Assembly (NCBI GenBank): GCA_029933635.1
Contig: JAOZNS010000105.1
Location: 1-8,960 of the forward strand
Reading direction: 5' to 3'
From: Candidatus Zixiibacteriota bacterium
GTDB taxonomy: Bacteria; Zixibacteria; MSB-5A5; SM1-73
Length of the DNA stretch: 8,960 nt
The notes under the pieces were generated by a model, which saw nothing but the letters and a program-made list of their open reading frames with translations, did no database searches and was not told where the DNA came from. A program made the translations under genes and the position numbers. Shown piece by piece: positions 5,114 to 8,960 of the stretch. How positions within the stretch are numbered: the stretch's first letter is position 1; each line of letters opens with the position of its first letter.

Positions 5114-8100
5114 ATATTCCATCAGAAACAAATATATCATCTTCCTTTTGACCATATTCGTTTTTCTGGGTGGGCTGTATGCCATGCAGAACATGGCTTT
5201 GGACGCCATCCCCGACCTTTCCGATGTCCAGGTGATAATCTACACCAAATATCCTGGTCAGGCGCCCCAGGTGGTGGAGGATCAAGTTACTTATCCTTTG
5301 ACCAGTGCCATGCTTTCGGTCCCTTATGCTAAAGTGGTCAGAGGATATTCGTTTTTTGGTTTCTCCTTTGTTTATATCATCTTCGAAGACGGAACGGACC
5401 TTTATTGGGCTCGTTCTCGTGTCTTGGAGTATCTGAACTTCGTCTCCGGGCGTCTGCCTCAGGGAGTTGTTCCTCAACTCGGACCCGACGCCACCGGAGT
5501 TGGCTGGGTATATGAATATGTGCTGGAGGATGAAAGTGGAAATTATGATCTCTCCGATTTAAGGAGCATACAGGATTGGTATCTGAAATACGAGCTCACC
5601 TCCGTTCCGGGCGTCTCAGAGGTGGCCTCCATCGGAGGGTATGTTAAACAATATCAAGTGGAGGTGGACCCCAACAAGCTCTTAGCCTATCGCATCCCTT
5701 TGTCCAAGGTGAAGAAAGCTTTGCGCAGATCAAATAACGATGTGGGAGGACGCTTGGTGGAGATGTCTGAGACTGAGTTCATGGTGCGGGGGCTGGGCTA
5801 TATAAAATCGATTGATGATATCAAAAACGTCCCCTTAGGGGTAAGCCAAGGTGGAACGCCCATCCTTTTGAAGAACGTGGCTGAGGTTAAAATGGGACCG
5901 GAGCTTCGTCGGGGAATTGCGGAAAAAGATGGGGAGGGTGAGGTGGTCGGTGGGATCGTGGTGATGCGGTATGGGGAGAATGCTCTGGAGGTTATCAAAA
6001 ATGTAAAGAGAAAACTGAATGAACTCAAAGCCGGCTTGCCCAAGGGAGTGAAAATCACACCGGTTTATGATCGCTCCGGACTGATCTATCGCGCCATTGA
6101 TTTTCTCAAGGGAAAGCTGATCGAAGAAATGCTGGTGGTTTCGCTTATTTGTATTCTCTTTCTTTTGCACGCCCGAAGCGCCCTGGTGGCAATTTTCACC
6201 CTCCCTGCTGGAGTTCTGTTGGCATTCATAGTGATGAACCACTTCCACATCAATGCCAATATAATGTCTTTGGGAGGAATCGCCATAGCCATCGGTGCCA
6301 TGGTGGACGCCTCGGTGGTGATGGTGGAGAATGCTCATAAACATATCGAAAGGGACCAGGGGAAAAAGGAGCATCTTTTGATAATATCCGATGCGGCCAA
6401 GGAGGTGGGGCCGGCTTTGTTCTTCTCCCTTCTGATCATCACCGTCTCCTTCCTTCCAGTGTTTGCTCTAAGCGAACAATCCGGCAGGCTTTTTAAACCT
6501 TTAGCCTACACAAAAACCTTCGCCATGGCAGCGGGCGCGCTTCTTTCTGTTACAGTCATCCCGGCTCTGATGGTGACGGTGATAAAGGGAAAGATCCTGG
6601 AGGAGAAGAAAAATCCCCTTTCCCGCTTTTTTATCTTTTTATACATGCCGGCGATCAAGTTGGTTCTGCGTCACCGGTGGCTCACCCTGCTTGGGGCTCT
6701 TTTGCTTTTAGGGATCACTTTGTTTCCCATGTCCCGACTGGGATCAGAATTTATGCCACCCCTTTATGAGGGGGATCTGCTTTATATGCCCACCACCTTT
6801 CCCGGAATATCCATCACCAAGGCAAAGGAACTTTTGCAGCAAACGGATAAGATCATCGCCTCCTTCCCTGAGGTGGAGTCGGTCTTTGGAAAAATCGGAC
6901 GGGCTGAGACCGCCACCGATCCAGCTCCTCTGACCATGATCGAGACCACCATCATGTTGAAGCCGGAAAAAAAGTGGCGTCCGGGGATGACTCCAGAAAA
7001 ACTGGTGGAAAAGCTGGATCAAGCCATCCAATTTCCGGGACTGACCAATGCCTGGACCATGCCGGTAAAAACCCGAATCGATATGCTTTCCACCGGAATA
7101 AAGACTCCAGTAGGGATCAAGATCATGGGAGCCAATTTGGATACGCTATCCGCCATTGGGGAGCGCATAGAGTCCGTCATCAGAAAGGTGCCGGGCACGC
7201 TTTCGGTCTATTCAGAGAGGGTGGTAGGGGGGAACTACTTAGATTTTGACATCAAAAGAGAAGAGGCAGCGCGTTATGGGCTGACCGTGGGCGATGTTCA
7301 GGATGTGATCATGTCGGCAGTCGGCGGAATGAACGTAACCCACACGGTGGAAGGGCTGGAGCGCTATCCGGTTAATGTGCGCTATCCTCGAGAACTACGG
7401 GATGATATCACCAGCTTGAAAAGAGTGCTCATACCCACTCCTGGCGGAGCACAGATTCCCATCACCCAAGTGGCAGACATAAGGGTGGTTAAGGGTCCTC
7501 CAGGAATAAAAAGCGAAAATGCCCGAAAGACCGCCTGGGTGTATGTGGATATAAAAGGAATAGATGTGGGAACCTATGTAAAAAAAGCCAAACAGGTGGT
7601 AGCCGAGGAGGTTAAGTTGCCTCCAGGTTATAACCTGGTGTGGAGTGGTCAGTACGAATACATGCAAGCGGCGGCCAAGCGCCTGAGGGTTGTTATACCT
7701 TTTACCATAGTGCTCATCTTTCTGCTTTTGTTCTTCCACTTCAAGGATATTCCTAATAGTTTGATCGTGATGCTTTCCCTACCCTTTGCTTTGGTAGGTG
7801 GAATCTGGCTTTTGTATCTTTTTGGTTTTAATACCAGCGTAGCCGTCTATGTGGGATTTATAGCTTTGGCTGGGCTGGCCGCTCAAACCGGGGTGGTGAT
7901 GTTGGTTTATCTGGAGGAGGCTTATAATCGTTACAAGCTCCAAGGAAGGCTGAAAAATCACCAGAATCTCAATCGGGCCATAATTGAGGGAGCGGTGCAA
8001 AGGGTCCGTCCCAAGGTCATGACCGTTGCCACCATGATGATCGGTCTTTTCCCCATAATGATAGGGCATGGAACCGGTTCACAGGTGATGAAAAGGATAG

Positions 8101-8213
8101 CGTCTCCTATGGTGGGCGGACTGGTAAGTTCAGCAGTTTTGACCCTGTTGATTATCCCAGCGCTATACGCCATCATCAAAGGATGGAATTTAAAAGATCC
8201 AGGCGAAGAATAG
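5094..8213 (+). CDS. cusA: CusA-type heavy-metal RND efflux transporter (Cu(I)/Ag(I))
   Basis: Inner-membrane proton-driven pump, 1039 residues, normal length. I chose ATG 5094 because AGAGGAG (5078-5084) precedes it; ATG 5064 in the same frame has no ribosome site and adds ten non-family residues. The N-terminus shows the first membrane helix (about 14-31) and DAIPDLSD (37-44). The helix-4 signature GAMVDASVVMVEN with D405 is the monovalent-metal (CusA) type rather than the CzcA type. Compared with E. coli CusA from memory, the porter methionines M573/M623/M672 correspond to M565, M615 and M664, all shifted by 8. Relay methionines are present at M391, M403, M410, M478, M493 and M999. K974 matches K984, but Q931 replaces E939 and L271 replaces M271. 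No frameshift is seen. The substrate is inferred from these residues; the family assignment is firm. Confidence 0.96.
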   Translation: MIAKLIEYSIRNKYIIFLLTIFVFLGGLYAMQNMALDAIPDLSDVQVIIYTKYPGQAPQVVEDQVTYPLTSAMLSVPYAKVVRGYSFFGFSFVYIIFEDGTDLYWARSRVLEYLNFVSGRLPQGVVPQLGPDATGVGWVYEYVLEDESGNYDLSDLRSIQDWYLKYELTSVPGVSEVASIGGYVKQYQVEVDPNKLLAYRIPLSKVKKALRRSNNDVGGRLVEMSETEFMVRGLGYIKSIDDIKNVPLGVSQGGTPILLKNVAEVKMGPELRRGIAEKDGEGEVVGGIVVMRYGENALEVIKNVKRKLNELKAGLPKGVKITPVYDRSGLIYRAIDFLKGKLIEEMLVVSLICILFLLHARSALVAIFTLPAGVLLAFIVMNHFHINANIMSLGGIAIAIGAMVDASVVMVENAHKHIERDQGKKEHLLIISDAAKEVGPALFFSLLIITVSFLPVFALSEQSGRLFKPLAYTKTFAMAAGALLSVTVIPALMVTVIKGKILEEKKNPLSRFFIFLYMPAIKLVLRHRWLTLLGALLLLGITLFPMSRLGSEFMPPLYEGDLLYMPTTFPGISITKAKELLQQTDKIIASFPEVESVFGKIGRAETATDPAPLTMIETTIMLKPEKKWRPGMTPEKLVEKLDQAIQFPGLTNAWTMPVKTRIDMLSTGIKTPVGIKIMGANLDTLSAIGERIESVIRKVPGTLSVYSERVVGGNYLDFDIKREEAARYGLTVGDVQDVIMSAVGGMNVTHTVEGLERYPVNVRYPRELRDDITSLKRVLIPTPGGAQIPITQVADIRVVKGPPGIKSENARKTAWVYVDIKGIDVGTYVKKAKQVVAEEVKLPPGYNLVWSGQYEYMQAAAKRLRVVIPFTIVLIFLLLFFHFKDIPNSLIVMLSLPFALVGGIWLLYLFGFNTSVAVYVGFIALAGLAAQTGVVMLVYLEEAYNRYKLQGRLKNHQNLNRAIIEGAVQRVRPKVMTVATMMIGLFPIMIGHGTGSQVMKRIASPMVGGLVSSAVLTLLIIPALYAIIKGWNLKDPGEE

Positions 8214-8271
8214 AGTCAAATACGGCAGTTAATGGGACACACCAGCATCAAATAAAAGATAGGAGGAGAAG

Positions 8272-8382
8272 ATGCTTTACTGTCCGGCGTGTAAAGGCAG
8301 AACTAACCCGAACAAAGTCAAGATAAAGATGCACTATCAGGGGAAAATTTATTATCCCTGTTGTCCCCTCTGTCAGGCTTAA
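8272..8382 (+). CDS. Very small YHS/TRASH-like metal-binding ORF, apparently cut short by an in-frame TAA
   Basis: A 36-residue ORF directly behind a strong AGGAGGAG site (8261-8268), 58 bp after the pump gene, so probably the operon's last gene. It has CPAC near the N-terminus (C4, C7), then HYQGKIYYPCCPLC (paired C30-C31, C34), the pattern of YHS/TRASH treble-clef-like metal-binding domains. The TAA at 8380-8382 falls just after the last CxxC. Reading on in the same frame gives FERNPKKYAGNTQDKKRR and then TAG at 8437-8439. That is just how such domains normally end (aromatic, NPxKY), so the full-length form would be about 55 residues, and one base change of a sense codon such as GAA to TAA would explain the stop. 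The visible cysteines are complete, so the short form may still bind metal. A Cu/Ag chaperone role is inferred from operon position. Confidence 0.7.
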   Translation: MLYCPACKGRTNPNKVKIKMHYQGKIYYPCCPLCQA

Positions 8383-8439
8383 TTTGAGAGAAATCCTAAA
8401 AAATATGCGGGGAACACACAGGATAAAAAACGAAGGTAG
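8383..8439 (+). pseudogene. In-frame C-terminal continuation of the YHS/TRASH ORF beyond the TAA
   Basis: Bases 8383-8436 continue the frame of the small metal-binding ORF and encode an 18-residue tail with FERNPKKYAG, matching the usual end of YHS/TRASH domains, then TAG. Preservation of this family-like tail implies that the TAA at 8380 is recent, is read through, or is a sequence error. Confidence 0.6.
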
Positions 8440-8595
8440 TCGATGGTAAATGAACTGAATCGCCCATTTCGAAGAGCCGACTGATCAGGTGGGAAAAACT
8501 TGACAGCGATAATATCACAACTTAATTGGGAATTGGTTTTCTCATTAGATTAGTTGAAAAAACCACTTTTAACTGTTGGGCCTGGAGACTAAATA
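8440..8595 (+). other. Intergenic region with weak promoter-like and hairpin sequences
   Basis: No gene seen. A TTGACA at 8500-8505 could be a -35 element for the Rieske gene, but the bases at the expected -10 (around 8522-8528, TTAATTG) match poorly. A/T-rich arms TGGTTTT (8534-8540) and AAAACCA (8559-8565) form a 7-bp hairpin with an 18-base loop followed by CTTTTAAC, at best a weak terminator for the efflux operon. GATAATATC at 8508-8516 is a short near-palindrome of unknown meaning. Confidence 0.35.
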
Positions 8596-8960
8596 ATGAA
8601 ACATACAAACCAGCTCAGTAAGCCCCAAACATAAAGGGAGTCGGCAGGCAGGCGAGATTTTCTCACCTTGCTTCTGGGTGGATCGCTTTTGGTTACTGCT
8701 CTTACCGCGGTCTGGGGTCTAATTAAATTCATAAGTCCAACCCGAACTGAACCCGGCTCAACTGGTTGCTTTAAGAAATCTGATTCCCAAAAAAGCGGGC
8801 AAACAGGTAGTTTTTGGAAATAAACCAGTATGGGTGATTCACAACAGAAAAGGAAATTACAAAGCATTCTCAGCCATCTGCACCCATTTGGGCTGTATCA
8901 CCGAGTGGCAGGCGGATAAACAGATCTTCTTCTGTCCCTGCCATGCTGGAATTTTTGATT
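8596..8960 (+). pseudogene. Rieske iron-sulfur protein, interrupted by TAA and a frameshift (C-terminus outside window)
   Basis: Rieske [2Fe-2S] proteins are electron carriers in cytochrome bc-type or related complexes. ATG 8596 (GGAG 8 bases upstream) opens a 12-residue start, then TAA at 8632-8634. The same frame continues with a Tat-like N-terminus, RRDFLTLLLGGSLLV, and a membrane anchor ending in WGLIKFISPTRTE. Near 8740-8762 the homologous frame shifts by one base; the second frame reads LVALRNLIPKKAG, then GNKPVWVIHNRKG, and carries both cluster boxes, CTHLGC (8879-8896) and CPCHAG (8933-8950). The second frame has a stop at 8732-8734 and no usable start before the domain, so neither part alone makes a complete protein. 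Two lesions suggest gene decay or local sequence error. The rest of the domain, and perhaps a cytochrome b gene, should follow to the right. Confidence 0.8.

Noticed and set aside
8589..8867. 92-residue minus-strand open frame
   Set aside because: It lies antisense to the Rieske homology, which is unmistakable on the plus strand.
1..8960. CRISPR arrays, tRNA or rRNA genes, insertion sequences
   Set aside because: No regularly spaced direct repeats, no recognisable tRNA or rRNA segments and no transposase-like frames were seen on either strand.

Overview
The window comes from a diderm (Gram-negative-type) bacterium: it encodes a tripartite envelope-spanning RND efflux pump with an outer-membrane channel, plus part of a membrane Rieske protein. 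GC content looks moderate by eye. I cannot name the phylum. The strong purine-rich ribosome sites and the metal-binding domains fused to the adaptor are compatible with many environmental lineages (Bacteroidota/Chlorobi relatives, deltaproteobacteria, candidate phyla).

Layout. Bases 1-883 (minus strand) hold a response-regulator-like protein, a receiver domain followed by a GAF-like sensor domain, running off the left edge. Bases 884-1600 are a long gene-poor divergent region with palindromic, operator-like sequences near 1100-1129 and two hairpin-forming inverted repeats (1194-1215 and 1319-1372). From 1601 a plus-strand operon begins: a small exported cysteine-rich protein (1601-2017), a structured non-coding spacer (2034-2111), a TolC-family channel with a TTG start (2164-3438), a CusB-type adaptor carrying three heavy-metal-binding modules (3452-5113), and a CusA-type copper/silver RND transporter (5094-8213) that overlaps the adaptor gene. 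A very small YHS/TRASH-like metal-binding ORF follows (8272-8382). It is cut by a TAA in the middle of a recognisable domain that continues in frame to 8439. After about 150 bases, a Rieske iron-sulfur protein gene (8596 to the right edge) is broken by an in-frame TAA and a frameshift.

How the parts work together. The channel, adaptor and RND pump should form a CusCBA-like complex that takes Cu(I)/Ag(I) from the periplasm, and perhaps the cytoplasm, to the outside. The three porter-domain methionines and most of the inner methionine relay known from E. coli CusA are present. The cysteine-rich exported protein and the YHS/TRASH ORF look like accessory metal handlers at the head and tail of the operon, but neither function is proven. 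No classical metal regulator (CueR, CsoR, CopY or CusRS with a DNA-binding output) lies in the window.

The most interesting points are the broken YHS/TRASH and Rieske genes next to an intact pump operon, the poly-Cys operon-head protein whose Cys codons sit in a hairpin, the structured spacer before the channel gene, and changes at E. coli CusA proton-relay and outer methionine positions.
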